DNA of 37,971 nucleotides, taken from Verrucomicrobiota bacterium. Its GTDB lineage: Bacteria; Verrucomicrobiota; Verrucomicrobiia; Opitutales; Opitutaceae. A program made the translations under genes and the position numbers. Shown here one piece after another: positions 1-8,792 of this stretch. The notes beneath the pieces were generated by a model. The model had not been told where the DNA came from, made no database searches, and saw only the letters and a program-made list of their open reading frames with translations. Location of the stretch: positions 1-37,971 of the forward strand of contig JAFEGO010000026.1 in assembly GCA_018239845.1 (NCBI GenBank). Reading direction: 5' to 3'. How positions within the stretch are numbered: position 1 is the first letter of the stretch; every line of letters begins with the position of its first letter.

Positions 1-49
1 CAGAAAAATTTATTCGCCCTGTCCGCCCCGGGCAGGCCAAGTTGACCCA

Positions 50-1363
50 ATGGCCACGTTTCAATCGCTGCCTGGTTTCCGCGAGTTCTATCCCGACGCG
101 TTGGCGCGCCGGAATCACATCTTCCGTCTCTGGCGGCAGACGGCCTCCACCTTTGGCTTCGCCGAATACGATGCGCCCGTGCTCGAGCCGCTCGAGCTTT
201 ACAAGACCAAGTCGGGCGACGAGATCGAGGCGCAGCTCTTCAGTTTCACCGACAAGGGCGGGCGCGAGGTCGCCCTCCGGCCCGAGATGACGCCCACCGT
301 GTGCCGCATGGTCGGCGCGAAGGCCAACGCCCTGAAGCGGCCCATCAAGTGGTTCAGCGTCGCGGAGTACTACCGCTACGAGCGCGCGCAGAAGGGCCGC
401 GAGCGCGCCTTCTTCCAGTTCAACGCCGACATCTTCGGCGAGCCCGGCCCGGAGGCCGAGATCGAGCTGATCGCGCTGCTGACCCAGTGCATGTGCGCAT
501 TCGGCCTCACGGAGCAGGATTTCTATGTGCGCCTCAGCGACCGCAACCTGTGGTTCTACTACCTCGAGGCGCTCGGCCTCGACGAGGCGAAGACGCGCGC
601 GATGCTCTCGGCCGTCGATAAGTTTGAGAAGGCCGGCGAAGACGCGTTCAAGGCCTACGAGGAACAGCACGGCCCGATCGGCGCCGAGCTGAAGGCGAAG
701 ATACTGGCGTTTCTCCAGATCAAGACCCTCGCCGCGCTGGAGCAGACGCTTGCTCCGGTGGGCGGCGAAAAACTCGCCGCGCGTCTCGCCGACTGGCGCA
801 AGGTGCTCGGCGGGCTCGAGGCCATGGGCCTCGCCCGCTACGTCGAGGTGGATCTCGGCGTGGTGCGCGGGCTCGCGTACTACACGGGCTTCGTCTTCGA
901 GGCCTTTGACCGCAAGGGCGAGCTGCGCGCGATCGCCGGCGGCGGCCGCTACAACGATCTCGTGGCCAAGCTCGGCGGCCCCGAGCTGCCCGCCGTGGGT
1001 TTCGCCATCGGCGACGTGACGCTCGGTCTGCTGCTCGAAGCGCGCGGCCTGATGCCCACGCTGGTCAACGCGAGCGACATCTACTGCGTGATCGGCGGCG
1101 AGGCGGAGCGCCGCGCGGCGTTTGCCGACATCCACGCGCTGCGCGCGGCGGGCTACCGCACCGATTATCCGATCCGCGAGGTGGCCTTCGGCAAACAGTT
1201 CAAACTCGCGAGCGAGTCGGGCGCGAAGCTCGCGCTTATCTACGGCGCCGACGAACTCGCCAAGGGTCTCGTGAAGGTGCGCAACATGTCCGACCGCGCC
1301 GAACAGGACGTGCCGGCCGCGCAGGTGATGGAGTTCGTCCGCGATTTCTTCGGCGGGGAGTAA
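50..1363 (+). CDS. hisS: Histidyl-tRNA synthetase
   Basis: Class II aminoacyl-tRNA synthetase that charges tRNA-His in the cytoplasm; 437 residues, normal for the family. Motif 2 lies at about residues 107-130 (RYERAQKGR followed by FFQFNADIFG). The histidine-specific segment RGLAYYTG is at 273-280 and the glycine-rich AGGGRYN at 296-302, followed by a motif 3-like AVGFAIGD. The last ~100 residues fit the anticodon-binding domain. An intact RGLAYYTG argues for a catalytic HisRS rather than the HisZ paralogue of histidine biosynthesis. The start MATFQSLPGF is chosen because family similarity begins there; no good SD precedes it, and a small imperfect hairpin (18-36) lies just upstream. It converges on the M13 peptidase gene. 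Confidence 0.93.
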   Translation: MATFQSLPGFREFYPDALARRNHIFRLWRQTASTFGFAEYDAPVLEPLELYKTKSGDEIEAQLFSFTDKGGREVALRPEMTPTVCRMVGAKANALKRPIKWFSVAEYYRYERAQKGRERAFFQFNADIFGEPGPEAEIELIALLTQCMCAFGLTEQDFYVRLSDRNLWFYYLEALGLDEAKTRAMLSAVDKFEKAGEDAFKAYEEQHGPIGAELKAKILAFLQIKTLAALEQTLAPVGGEKLAARLADWRKVLGGLEAMGLARYVEVDLGVVRGLAYYTGFVFEAFDRKGELRAIAGGGRYNDLVAKLGGPELPAVGFAIGDVTLGLLLEARGLMPTLVNASDIYCVIGGEAERRAAFADIHALRAAGYRTDYPIREVAFGKQFKLASESGAKLALIYGADELAKGLVKVRNMSDRAEQDVPAAQVMEFVRDFFGGE

Positions 1364-1402
1364 GGCGCGTTTTTCAACACGTCCTGGGCTGCTATCGTTT
1401 TT

Positions 1403-1419
1403 GCAGGCGGGACGCCTGC
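1403..1419. repeat. Short perfect hairpin between convergent genes
   Basis: GCAGGCG and CGCCTGC (7-bp arms, loop GGA) sit between the stop codons of hisS and the M13 peptidase gene. There is no adjacent T-run in the right place for an intrinsic terminator on either strand. It could be a REP-type intergenic palindrome, but only one copy is visible here. Confidence 0.4.
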
Positions 1420-1426
1420 GCTACTT

Positions 1427-3460
1427 TTACCAGATCGGCGGCCAGCTTGGAGCCGGCTCCTTGCAGTCGAAGGCGGCGCGGAACTCCGGGAAATTCGCCA
1501 CGGGGCCGACGACGCGCCAGTGCACCGGGCTGTGCACGTCGCTCGTCACCTGCAGGCGGAGCTGCTCGGGGCGCTGGTTGGTGCGCCAGCCCTGCGCGAA
1601 GGCGATGAAGAAGCGCTGGTCGGGTGTAAAGCCATCGACGGGCATCAGCCGCTTGTTCGCGGTCGCGAGCTTGAAGGCCTCGTACGAGACGCGCAGGCCG
1701 CCGACGTCTGCGATGTTTTCGCCGAGGGTCTGGTGGCCGTCGATGTGCAGGCCGGGCAGCGGCTGGTAGGCGCTATACTGCTTGGCGACGAGTTCGGCGC
1801 GAACCTCGAACTTCTTCGCGTCGTCTTCCGTCCACCAGCTCTTGAGGTTGCCCTGCGCGTCGTACTGGCGGCCCTGGTCGTCGAAGCCGTGGGTGAGCTC
1901 GTGGCCGATGGTGGAGGCGAGGGCGCCGTAGTTGGTGGCGTCGTCGGCATTCTCGTCGAAGAAGGGCGGCTGGAGGATGCCGGCGGGGAAACACATCTCG
2001 TTCAACGTGGGCTCGTAGTAGGCGTTGTTGGTCTGCGGGGTCATCAGCCACTCGCTGCGATCGACTGGTTTGCCGAGCTTGTTGAGGTTGCGGCGGAATT
2101 CGAAGGCGGAGGCGGCGATGGCGTTCTGCACGTAGGAGGTGCGCGTGATCGTGAGTGAGCTATAGTCGCGCCACACGTCGGGGTAGCCGACCTTCGAGCG
2201 CATGGCGTCGATCTTTTTGTACGCCTGGAGTTTTGTGGTCTCGCTCATCCAGTCGGCGGCCTTGATGCGGTTGCGCATGGCCTCGAGGTGAAACTTCACC
2301 ATCGTCAGCGCGCGCTCCTTGGCGGCGGGGCTGAAGGCCTGCTTCACGTAGAGCTGGCCGAGGTCTTCGCCGATGGCGTTGTCGGCCGCGGCGAGCACGC
2401 GCTTCCAACGGGGACGCAGCTCGGTTTTGCCGGAGAGTTTCTTGCCATAGAAGGCGAAGTTCTCGTCCACGAAGGCCTGCCGGAGGAATCCCGCGCTCTG
2501 GTGCAGCAAGTGCCAGCGCAGGTACACGCGCCACGTCTCGACGGGCTCCGAGTCGAGCAGGCCGGCGAAGGCCGCGAAAAACTCCGGCTGGCCGATCAGC
2601 ACATATTTCTCCGAAGCGGGCAGGCCGATCGCCCGGAAGAAGCTTTCCCACTCAAGGCCGGGGGCGACCTTGGCCAGCGCGGAGCGGGCGTATTTGTGGT
2701 AATTCTTCTCGGGGTCGCGCCGCTCGACGAGCGTGCGCGAGACCTTTGCGAGCTTGGTCTCGAACGCCATCACGGTCGCGGCGTTGGCCTTGGCCACATC
2801 GGCGGGCGAGCCGGCGAGCTCGAACATGCGCGCGATGTGCGCGACGTAGGCCGTGCGGATGTCGGCGGCCTCGGGACCTTCGCGGAAATAGTAGTCGCGC
2901 TCGGGCAGGCCGAGGCCGCCTTGCGCGAAGCTCGCGATCATCACCGTCGTATCCTTGTCGTCGATCTGCGTGCCAAAGCCGAAGCCGGCATCCACGCCTT
3001 GGGCGAAGAGTTTGCCCAGGGTGGGGATGATGTCGCGGCCGGACTTGATGGCGTGGATCTCGTCAACATACGGGGCGAGCGAGGTCAGGCCGTCCTTCTC
3101 GATGGTGGCTTCGTCCATGCCGGCGGCGTAGAAATCGCCGACGCGCTGGGCGATGCTGCCCTGCGGGCCGCTGGTCCGGGCGGAGCTTTCGAGGATGCCC
3201 TTGAGGATGGCGTAATTGCGCTCGTTGATCTCCTCGTTCACGCCCCAGTTGGAATACTCCCCGGGGATCGCCACCTTGTTGAAGGCACCGTTGGCGTAGT
3301 CGTAGAAATCCTTGCACGGCGAGACCGCCGGATCGATGTACGCGCGATCGACACCCTTGATCGGACCCGCGGGCAGGGGCAGGGCGGTGGTGCCGGCGTG
3401 TGCGCCAAAGGGTAACGCTGCGGCGAACGAAAGGGCCAGGAGGCGGAGGGGCAATTTCAT
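1427..3460 (-). CDS. pepO: Exported M13 family zinc metallopeptidase (neprilysin/PepO-like)
   Basis: Predicted zinc endopeptidase of the M13 (neprilysin) family, 677 residues. It starts with a signal peptide (MKLPLRLLALSFAAALPFGAHA), so it should act in the periplasm or at the cell surface on oligopeptides. The zinc site is complete: HELTH at 520-524 and the third ligand E581 in GENIADVGG, with D585 following. The substrate-binding NAYY motif is present upstream. The open frame extends 45 codons further upstream, but that part overlaps cdd and is not family-like. The chosen ATG overlaps the cdd stop codon as ATGA, which indicates translational coupling to cdd. The C-terminus (…FDCKEPAPSWPPIW) keeps the Cys and terminal Trp typical of the family. 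Confidence 0.92.
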   Translation of the reverse strand: MKLPLRLLALSFAAALPFGAHAGTTALPLPAGPIKGVDRAYIDPAVSPCKDFYDYANGAFNKVAIPGEYSNWGVNEEINERNYAILKGILESSARTSGPQGSIAQRVGDFYAAGMDEATIEKDGLTSLAPYVDEIHAIKSGRDIIPTLGKLFAQGVDAGFGFGTQIDDKDTTVMIASFAQGGLGLPERDYYFREGPEAADIRTAYVAHIARMFELAGSPADVAKANAATVMAFETKLAKVSRTLVERRDPEKNYHKYARSALAKVAPGLEWESFFRAIGLPASEKYVLIGQPEFFAAFAGLLDSEPVETWRVYLRWHLLHQSAGFLRQAFVDENFAFYGKKLSGKTELRPRWKRVLAAADNAIGEDLGQLYVKQAFSPAAKERALTMVKFHLEAMRNRIKAADWMSETTKLQAYKKIDAMRSKVGYPDVWRDYSSLTITRTSYVQNAIAASAFEFRRNLNKLGKPVDRSEWLMTPQTNNAYYEPTLNEMCFPAGILQPPFFDENADDATNYGALASTIGHELTHGFDDQGRQYDAQGNLKSWWTEDDAKKFEVRAELVAKQYSAYQPLPGLHIDGHQTLGENIADVGGLRVSYEAFKLATANKRLMPVDGFTPDQRFFIAFAQGWRTNQRPEQLRLQVTSDVHSPVHWRVVGPVANFPEFRAAFDCKEPAPSWPPIW

Positions 3461-3864
3461 AGGAGATTCTTGGGGCCGAAGGCGTGGGGCAGGAGTTGGC
3501 CGAGCGTAGTCTCGATGCGGCCGGGACCATCGCAGATGCTGACGACCGCCGCCGCCGGTCCGAATTCGTTGATCACCTGGCGGCACGCGCCGCACGGCGA
3601 GGTAGGGGTCTCGGTCGGCGTGTAAACGACCACGGCGCGCACGATGCGCTCGCCCTGTGCGGCGGCGGTGAAGATCGCGGTGCGCTCGGCGCAGTTGCAG
3701 AGGCCGTAGGAGGCGTTCTCGACATTGCAGCCGGTGTAGATTTTCCCCGAGCCCACGAGGATGGCGGCGCCGACGGGGAATTTCGAATACGGCGAGTAAG
3801 AGGCCTTGGCGGCGGCGCGCGCAGCCTTTTCCAGGCGGCGGCAGACGGGGGCGGACAACTTCAT
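3457..3864 (-). CDS. cdd: Cytidine deaminase
   Basis: Pyrimidine salvage enzyme that deaminates cytidine and deoxycytidine to uridine and deoxyuridine. It has 135 residues, the size of the short homotetrameric type. The zinc and catalytic signature is complete: C58-A-E60 (CAERTA), and C91 and C94 in PCGACRQ. The N-terminal SPYSKFPVGAA segment and GCNVENASYG are typical substrate-binding stretches. The stop codon overlaps the M13 peptidase start (ATGA). kbl ends 54 bases upstream, so tdh-kbl-cdd-peptidase could be one leftward transcript, although the functions are not obviously linked. No SD is seen before the ATG. Confidence 0.95.
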   Translation of the reverse strand: MKLSAPVCRRLEKAARAAAKASYSPYSKFPVGAAILVGSGKIYTGCNVENASYGLCNCAERTAIFTAAAQGERIVRAVVVYTPTETPTSPCGACRQVINEFGPAAAVVSICDGPGRIETTLGQLLPHAFGPKNLL

Positions 3865-3918
3865 GCGGAGGACGCTAGCAGAGTCCCGCCCGGAGCGAAG
3901 CGCAGAATGGCGGAGCGG

Positions 3919-5109
3919 TCAGAGGCCCAGTTCGCGCTTCGTCTCGGCGAAGGCCTTGATCGCGAACTCCAGGTCCGCGCGGCTGTGGGCGGCGCTGACC
4001 TGCGTGCGGATACGGGCGGTGCCCTGCGGGACGACGGGGTAAAAGAAGCCGATGACGTACACGCCCTTCTCCAGCATGCGCGCGGCGAATTTCTGTGAGA
4101 GCGCGGCATCGCCGAGTATTACGGGCACGATCGGGTGCGTGCCGGGCCGGATGGTCAGGCCCGCCTCGGTGAGGCCCGCGCGGAAGAACGCGGTGCTGGC
4201 CTCGAGCTTGTCGCGCAGCTCGGTCGAGCGCGTGATGAGGTCGAGCGTGGTGATCGACGCGGCGGCGATGACGGGCGCGAGGGTGTTGGAGAAGAGGTAG
4301 GGGCGGGAGCGCTGGCGGAGGAGGTCGATGATCTCCTTCTTGCCGCTGATGTAGCCGCCGCTGGCGCCGCCGAGGGCCTTGCCGAGCGTACCGGTGATGA
4401 TGTCCACCCGGCCCATGACGCCGCAGTGCTCGTGCGTGCCGCGGCCGGTCTTGCCCATGAAGCCGACGGCGTGGCTGTCGTCCATCATGACGAGGGCGCC
4501 GTATTTGTCGGCGAGGTCGCAGATGGCCTTCATGTTGGCGATGTATCCATCCATCGAAAACACGCCGTCGGTCGCGATCAGCTTGAAGCGGGCCTTGGCG
4601 GCATCGGCGGCCTGGAGCTTGGCCTCGAGGTCGGCCATGTCGTTGTTCTTGTAGCGGTGGCGCTGGGCCTTGCAGAGGCGGATGCCGTCGATGATCGAGG
4701 CGTGGTTCAGCTCGTCGCTGATCACGGCGTCCTCGGCGGAGAGCAGGGTCTCAAAGACGCCGCCGTTGGCGTCGAAACACGAGCCGTAGAGGATGGTGTC
4801 GTCGGTGCCGAGGAAGGCGCTGAGGCGGTTCTCCAGCTCCTTGTGGATCTCCTGCGTGCCGCAGATGAAGCGCACGGAGGAGAGGCCGTAGCCCCAGCGG
4901 TCGAGCGAGGCGTGGGCGGCGCGGATGATCTCGGGATTGTCGGCGAGGCCGAGGTAGTTGTTGGCGCAGAAGTTCAGCACGTCGCGGCCGCCGGTGACGG
5001 TGATGTGCGAACGCTGGGGCGTGGTGATGACGCGCTCGCGCTTGAAGAGCCCCGCGGCCTCGATGTCAGCGAGCGTTTTCTGGAGATGGGCGAGGTAGGC
5101 AGGAGTCAT
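3919..5109 (-). CDS. kbl: Glycine C-acetyltransferase (2-amino-3-ketobutyrate CoA ligase)
   Basis: PLP enzyme of the alpha-oxoamine synthase family. It cleaves 2-amino-3-ketobutyrate with CoA to glycine and acetyl-CoA, the second step of threonine degradation. At 396 residues it is almost the same length as the E. coli enzyme. The PLP lysine is K244 in [10 protein letters not shown], and D210-D211-SHAVGF supplies the cofactor-binding aspartate and histidine. [10 protein letters not shown] at 46-55 is a family signature. The gene starts 4 bases after the tdh stop, and its SD (GGGAG) overlaps that stop, so the pair should be coupled. Together they convert threonine to glycine. Confidence 0.96.
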   Translation of the reverse strand: MTPAYLAHLQKTLADIEAAGLFKRERVITTPQRSHITVTGGRDVLNFCANNYLGLADNPEIIRAAHASLDRWGYGLSSVRFICGTQEIHKELENRLSAFLGTDDTILYGSCFDANGGVFETLLSAEDAVISDELNHASIIDGIRLCKAQRHRYKNNDMADLEAKLQAADAAKARFKLIATDGVFSMDGYIANMKAICDLADKYGALVMMDDSHAVGFMGKTGRGTHEHCGVMGRVDIITGTLGKALGGASGGYISGKKEIIDLLRQRSRPYLFSNTLAPVIAAASITTLDLITRSTELRDKLEASTAFFRAGLTEAGLTIRPGTHPIVPVILGDAALSQKFAARMLEKGVYVIGFFYPVVPQGTARIRTQVSAAHSRADLEFAIKAFAETKRELGL

Positions 5110-5113
5110 AGGA

Positions 5114-6154
5114 TTACTCCCAGTTGAGGACGATCTTGCCGCTCTTGCCGGAGCGCATCAGGTCGAAGCCCTGCTGGAACTCGGTGTAGTGGAAGCGGTG
5201 CGTGATCACAGGGCTGATATCGAGGCCGCTCTGGATGAGGGCGGTCATCTTGTACCACGTCTCATACATCTCGCGGCCGTAGATGCCCTTGATCGTGAGC
5301 ATATTGAAGACGACCTTGTTCCAGTCGACCGCGGCAGCGCCGGGCATGATGCCGAGGAGCGCGATGCGGCCGCCGTGCGACATGTTGTCGATCATGTCGG
5401 CGAGGGCGCGGGGATTGCCCGACATCTCGAGGCCGACGTCGAAGCCTTCCTTCATGCCGAGCTGCTGTTGCACGTCGGGGAGTTTTTCCTTGGATACATC
5501 GACGGTACGCGTGGCGCCCATGCGCTTGGCGAGGGCGAGGCGGTCGGGGTTGACGTCGGTGACGACGACGTGGCGCGCGCCGACCTGCTTCGCGATGGCC
5601 GTGGCCATGCAGCCGATCGGTCCGGCGCCGGTGATGAGCACGTCCTCGCCGATGAGGTCGAACTGCAGGGCGGTGTGCACGGCGTTGCCGAGCGGGTCGA
5701 AGCACGAGAGGACGTCGAGCGGGATCGCGGGATCGACGTGCACGGCGTTGGTGGCGGGGATGCAAAGATACTCGGCAAACGCACCCTGGCGGTTCACGCC
5801 CACGCCCTTAGTGTCCTTGCAGAGGTGGCGGCGGCCGGCGAGGCAGTTGCGGCACACGCCGCAGACGATGTGGCCCTCGCCATCGACGAGGTCGCCGGGT
5901 TTGAAACCGAGGACGTTGCTGCCGACCTTTTCGACGGTACCGACGAATTCGTGGCCGATCACCATGGGGGCCTTGATGGTCTTCTCGGCCCAGGAGTCCC
6001 AGTTGTAGATATGGACGTCCGTGCCGCAGATGGACGTCTTCTTGATCTTGATGAGGACGTCGTTGATGCCGGGTTCGGGCACGGGGACCTCGGTCATCTG
6101 GAGGCCGGGACCGGCGGTGAGCTTGGCGATGGCGCGCATGGTTTTGGCAGGCAT
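5114..6154 (-). CDS. tdh: L-threonine 3-dehydrogenase
   Basis: Zinc-dependent medium-chain dehydrogenase that oxidises threonine to 2-amino-3-ketobutyrate with NAD+; Kbl completes the pathway. It has 346 residues from the chosen ATG ([11 protein letters not shown]). The catalytic zinc ligands C43 and H68-E69 are in SICGTDVH and GHEF, and the structural zinc cysteines are C98, C101, C104 and C112. A Rossmann motif (GAGPIG) and [14 protein letters not shown] follow. An upstream in-frame ATG at 6253 would add 33 non-homologous residues; an internal ATG at 6139 is equally possible. No clear SD supports any of these starts. Confidence 0.95.
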   Translation of the reverse strand: MPAKTMRAIAKLTAGPGLQMTEVPVPEPGINDVLIKIKKTSICGTDVHIYNWDSWAEKTIKAPMVIGHEFVGTVEKVGSNVLGFKPGDLVDGEGHIVCGVCRNCLAGRRHLCKDTKGVGVNRQGAFAEYLCIPATNAVHVDPAIPLDVLSCFDPLGNAVHTALQFDLIGEDVLITGAGPIGCMATAIAKQVGARHVVVTDVNPDRLALAKRMGATRTVDVSKEKLPDVQQQLGMKEGFDVGLEMSGNPRALADMIDNMSHGGRIALLGIMPGAAAVDWNKVVFNMLTIKGIYGREMYETWYKMTALIQSGLDISPVITHRFHYTEFQQGFDLMRSGKSGKIVLNWE

Positions 6155-6287
6155 GGCAAATGGATGTGTTTGCCGCAGATTGTCCGGATGCGGGGGCGAA
6201 ACAACTCCGAAGCGCACATTGCCCGCGACGTGAAGCGCGGCGCAGGCGGGCATTAGAAGAAGAACAAGGTCAGAGACCCGTTCTGCC

Positions 6288-6776
6288 TCACATCGGGAAC
6301 AGCTGGTCGCCTTCGAGGGCGAGGAGGCGGAGCTTGGTCTGGATGCCGCCGGGGCCGGAAAAGCCGGTCATCTTGCCGCCGGCGGCGACGACGCGGTGGC
6401 AGGGGATGAGGAGAGGCCAGGGGTTGGCGCCGAGGGCGGAGCCGACGGCGCGGCTGGCGGACGCGGGCTGGTTGAGCGTCGCGGCGATCTCGCCGTAGGT
6501 GCGGGTCTGGCCGGGTTTGATCGCGAGGGTGGCGCGGTACACGTCGCAGGCGAAGACGGGCACCAGGGAGAACTGGTAGGGCAGGTCGGAGAAATCCTGA
6601 AACTGGCCGTCGAGGTGCGCGCGCACGCGCTCGGCGAGGGCGATGATCTCGGGCGGCGGCGAGGGTTCGTCGTCAATGCTCAGGGTGGCCTCGGGCAGCT
6701 CGAAACGCGTGAGGACGGCGTTTTCCCACGAGACGGCGCAGTAGCCGAGGGCGGTGCGGAAGGCGTAGCGCGGCAT
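6288..6776 (-). CDS. ogt: Methylated-DNA--protein-cysteine methyltransferase (MGMT/Ogt)
   Basis: Suicide DNA-repair protein that transfers alkyl groups from O6-alkylguanine to its own cysteine. It has 162 residues, with the acceptor C126 in IPCHRVV. The helix-turn-helix part contains [14 protein letters not shown] and the arginine-finger stretch [32 protein letters not shown] tail completes the domain. The N-terminal ~65 residues are poorly conserved, as usual in this family. An alternative ATG lies five codons upstream (6791). It is divergent from dgt, with only 51 bases between starts, so the promoters must be tightly packed or overlapping. Confidence 0.9.
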   Translation of the reverse strand: MPRYAFRTALGYCAVSWENAVLTRFELPEATLSIDDEPSPPPEIIALAERVRAHLDGQFQDFSDLPYQFSLVPVFACDVYRATLAIKPGQTRTYGEIAATLNQPASASRAVGSALGANPWPLLIPCHRVVAAGGKMTGFSGPGGIQTKLRLLALEGDQLFPM

Positions 6777-6827
6777 GATATGGGTTTGCATCGTGGGCGG
6801 CTTGCCGCTCGTGTCGAAGCGAAACCC

Positions 6828-8096
6828 ATGCCGAACCGCTTCTACAACGACTTCGACCTCGAGCACCATGGCGGGGTGCGAAAGGCGGATTACCGCAGCG
6901 CGTTTCAGATCGACCGCGACCGGATCATCCACGCCCACGCCTTCCGCAAGCTGCAGTCCAAGACGCAGGTCTTCCTCTCGGGCGAATACGATTTCTACCG
7001 CACGCGACTGACGCACTCGATGGAGGTCGCGCAAATCGGCCGCTCGATCTGCCACTACCTGCTGTCGCGCGGCGGGCCGCTGAAGGAGGACTTTTTCATC
7101 GATGGTGAATTGGTCGAGGCGGTGTGCCTCGCGCACGACCTCGGGCACCCGCCCTTCGGTCACTCCGGCGAGCGGACGCTACAGGAGCTGATGGTGTCGC
7201 GGGGTGGCTTCGAGGGCAACGCCCAGACGCTGCACATGCTCACCGCCACGATGTACCAAAACGAGTCCGGCGTGCGCGGCATGCAGCCGACCCGCGCGCT
7301 GCTCGATGGCGTGCTGAAGTACAAGAAGCTCTTCCGTGAGTTTCCCGCGCCGCCACAGAATCACTTTCTCTACGATCCGCAGGAGGCGGCGCGCGATTTC
7401 GTCTTCGGCGGCACGGCGATCCCGGCGGCGCTGCACGAAGGGGAGAAGCTCAATGCCTTCAAGAGCGTCGAGTGCCAGATCATGGACTGGGCGGACGACG
7501 CCGCGTACTCGCTCAACGACATCGTGGACGGCGTGTCCGCAGGCTTTCTCACGATCGACCGTGTCGAGCGCTGGGCGGCGGGGGAGACGTTGGGGCCGGA
7601 GCAGCAGGCGCACCTGGAGTCGCTCTTCAACGCGATCCGCAGCGACCGGCTGGAGAGCGTGTTTTCCCAAAAGATCGGCGCGTTCATCAAATCGAGCCGC
7701 CTGCGCGAGCGGAGCAATTTCATGTCGGCCAAGACCAACCGCTACCGCTATGAGCTCGTCGTCGCGCCGGCGGCGGAGCGCGAGGCGCAGTTCTGGAAGA
7801 AGCTGGCTAACGACATCATCTTCGAAAGCCCGCAGCTCCAGCAGATGGAGCACAAGGCGCGCCGGGTGCTCTTCGACCTGTGGGCGTCGTGCTGGAGCAA
7901 CTACGTCGAGCGGGGCCCGCGCGTGATCAATATTTTGCCGCCGCGCGTCGGCCGGTTGATCGAGCAGGAGACCACCGAGGCGGGCAAGGCGCGCCAGATC
8001 TGCGACTGGCTCGCGGGCCTGACCGACGGCACGATCGTGCGCACCTACCGCCGGCTCTTCGACCCCGAGTTCGGCTCGATCCGGGACTTGAGCTGA
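6828..8096 (+). CDS. dgt: Deoxyguanosinetriphosphate triphosphohydrolase-like protein
   Basis: HD-superfamily dNTP triphosphohydrolase, 422 residues. It is predicted to hydrolyse dNTPs to nucleoside and triphosphate and so help set the dNTP pool. The metal site is visible as H63 (LTHSMEVAQIGR), H103-D104 (AHDLGHPPFGHSGE) and a later aspartate in MDWADDAAYS. YRTRLTHS and the GNAQTLHML-type segment match the shorter bacterial dNTPases rather than E. coli Dgt, so the substrate may not be dGTP alone. The start MPNRFYNDFD is where family similarity begins; 144 further codons are open upstream but lie opposite the MGMT gene. It converges on another HD-domain gene, with stops 7 bases apart. Confidence 0.92.
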   Translation: MPNRFYNDFDLEHHGGVRKADYRSAFQIDRDRIIHAHAFRKLQSKTQVFLSGEYDFYRTRLTHSMEVAQIGRSICHYLLSRGGPLKEDFFIDGELVEAVCLAHDLGHPPFGHSGERTLQELMVSRGGFEGNAQTLHMLTATMYQNESGVRGMQPTRALLDGVLKYKKLFREFPAPPQNHFLYDPQEAARDFVFGGTAIPAALHEGEKLNAFKSVECQIMDWADDAAYSLNDIVDGVSAGFLTIDRVERWAAGETLGPEQQAHLESLFNAIRSDRLESVFSQKIGAFIKSSRLRERSNFMSAKTNRYRYELVVAPAAEREAQFWKKLANDIIFESPQLQQMEHKARRVLFDLWASCWSNYVERGPRVINILPPRVGRLIEQETTEAGKARQICDWLAGLTDGTIVRTYRRLFDPEFGSIRDLS

Positions 8097-8103
8097 GGGT
8101 GCG

Positions 8104-8712
8104 TCAGGGTTTTTTCGCCGGCAGCAGATGCCCGGCGTTCACGGCTTCCTGCACCATCTTCACAACGTATTCCCACAGAGGCACGCAGCCTTCGGCGACA
8201 TGGGCGTTGCGAGCGAGGACGCGGTCGTGCGTCACGCCGTGGCGGCGCCACGCGGTGCCTTCGGTGTGGCAGTTGAGCAGCATCGGTTGGAAACGGTCCA
8301 CGGCGGCGGCGAACTTCGCCTCGGGCGTGGTCTTGGCCTCAAACTCGTCCCAGAGCGCGCGAAACTCCGCGGCCTGGTCGGCCGGCAGCAGGCCGAAGAT
8401 GCGGTCGGCCGCGCGGGCCTCGCGCTCGTGCTGGTCGGCCATGCGCGCGGTGTCGTAAGCGAAGGTGTCGCCGGCGTCGATTTCCACGAGGTCGTGGAGG
8501 ATGACCATCTTCAGCACGCGCAGGACGTCGAGGGTGGGGGAGTTGGCGTGCTCGGCGAGGACGAGGACGCAGAGGCAGAGGTGCCACGAGTGCTCCGCGT
8601 CGTTCTCGGTGCGGCGGCTCTGTGTGTTATGGGTCTGGCGGAAGATTTCCTTCAGCTTGTCTACTTCGAGGATGAAGGCGACTTGGCGGGCGAGGCGGGC
8701 GGCGGAATCCAT
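8104..8712 (-). CDS. HD-domain hydrolase (YfbR/HDDC2-like 5'-deoxynucleotidase family)
   Basis: 202-residue HD-domain protein. Conserved elements are ENDAEHSWH (E40, H41), the HD doublet H73-D74 in ILHDLVEIDAGDT, and the late aspartate in VDRFQPMLLN. This pattern matches the HDDC2/YfbR group, whose studied members dephosphorylate deoxynucleoside monophosphates using a divalent metal. The exact substrate cannot be read from the sequence. It faces the dNTP triphosphohydrolase tail to tail and lies close to the DNA-alkylation repair gene, so a role in nucleotide-pool upkeep is plausible. The start ATG (MDSAARLARQ) has no obvious SD. Confidence 0.85.
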   Translation of the reverse strand: MDSAARLARQVAFILEVDKLKEIFRQTHNTQSRRTENDAEHSWHLCLCVLVLAEHANSPTLDVLRVLKMVILHDLVEIDAGDTFAYDTARMADQHEREARAADRIFGLLPADQAAEFRALWDEFEAKTTPEAKFAAAVDRFQPMLLNCHTEGTAWRRHGVTHDRVLARNAHVAEGCVPLWEYVVKMVQEAVNAGHLLPAKKP

Positions 8713-8792
8713 GCCCCACGAAAAGCACCGGGCTCACGCATGGCAACAGCGCCGCGCTTGCCTGCGGTAGGGCCGGCGTATTTGCTCCCGGC

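Noticed and set aside
18..36. Hairpin CCTGTCCG/CGGGCAGG just before hisS
   Set aside because: It contains a G-T wobble and has no T-run; the upstream context is cut off by the window edge, so a terminator or attenuator cannot be judged.
3461..3595. Upstream extension of the M13 peptidase frame by 45 codons
   Set aside because: It overlaps cdd in another frame, lacks family similarity, and would place the clear signal peptide inside the protein.
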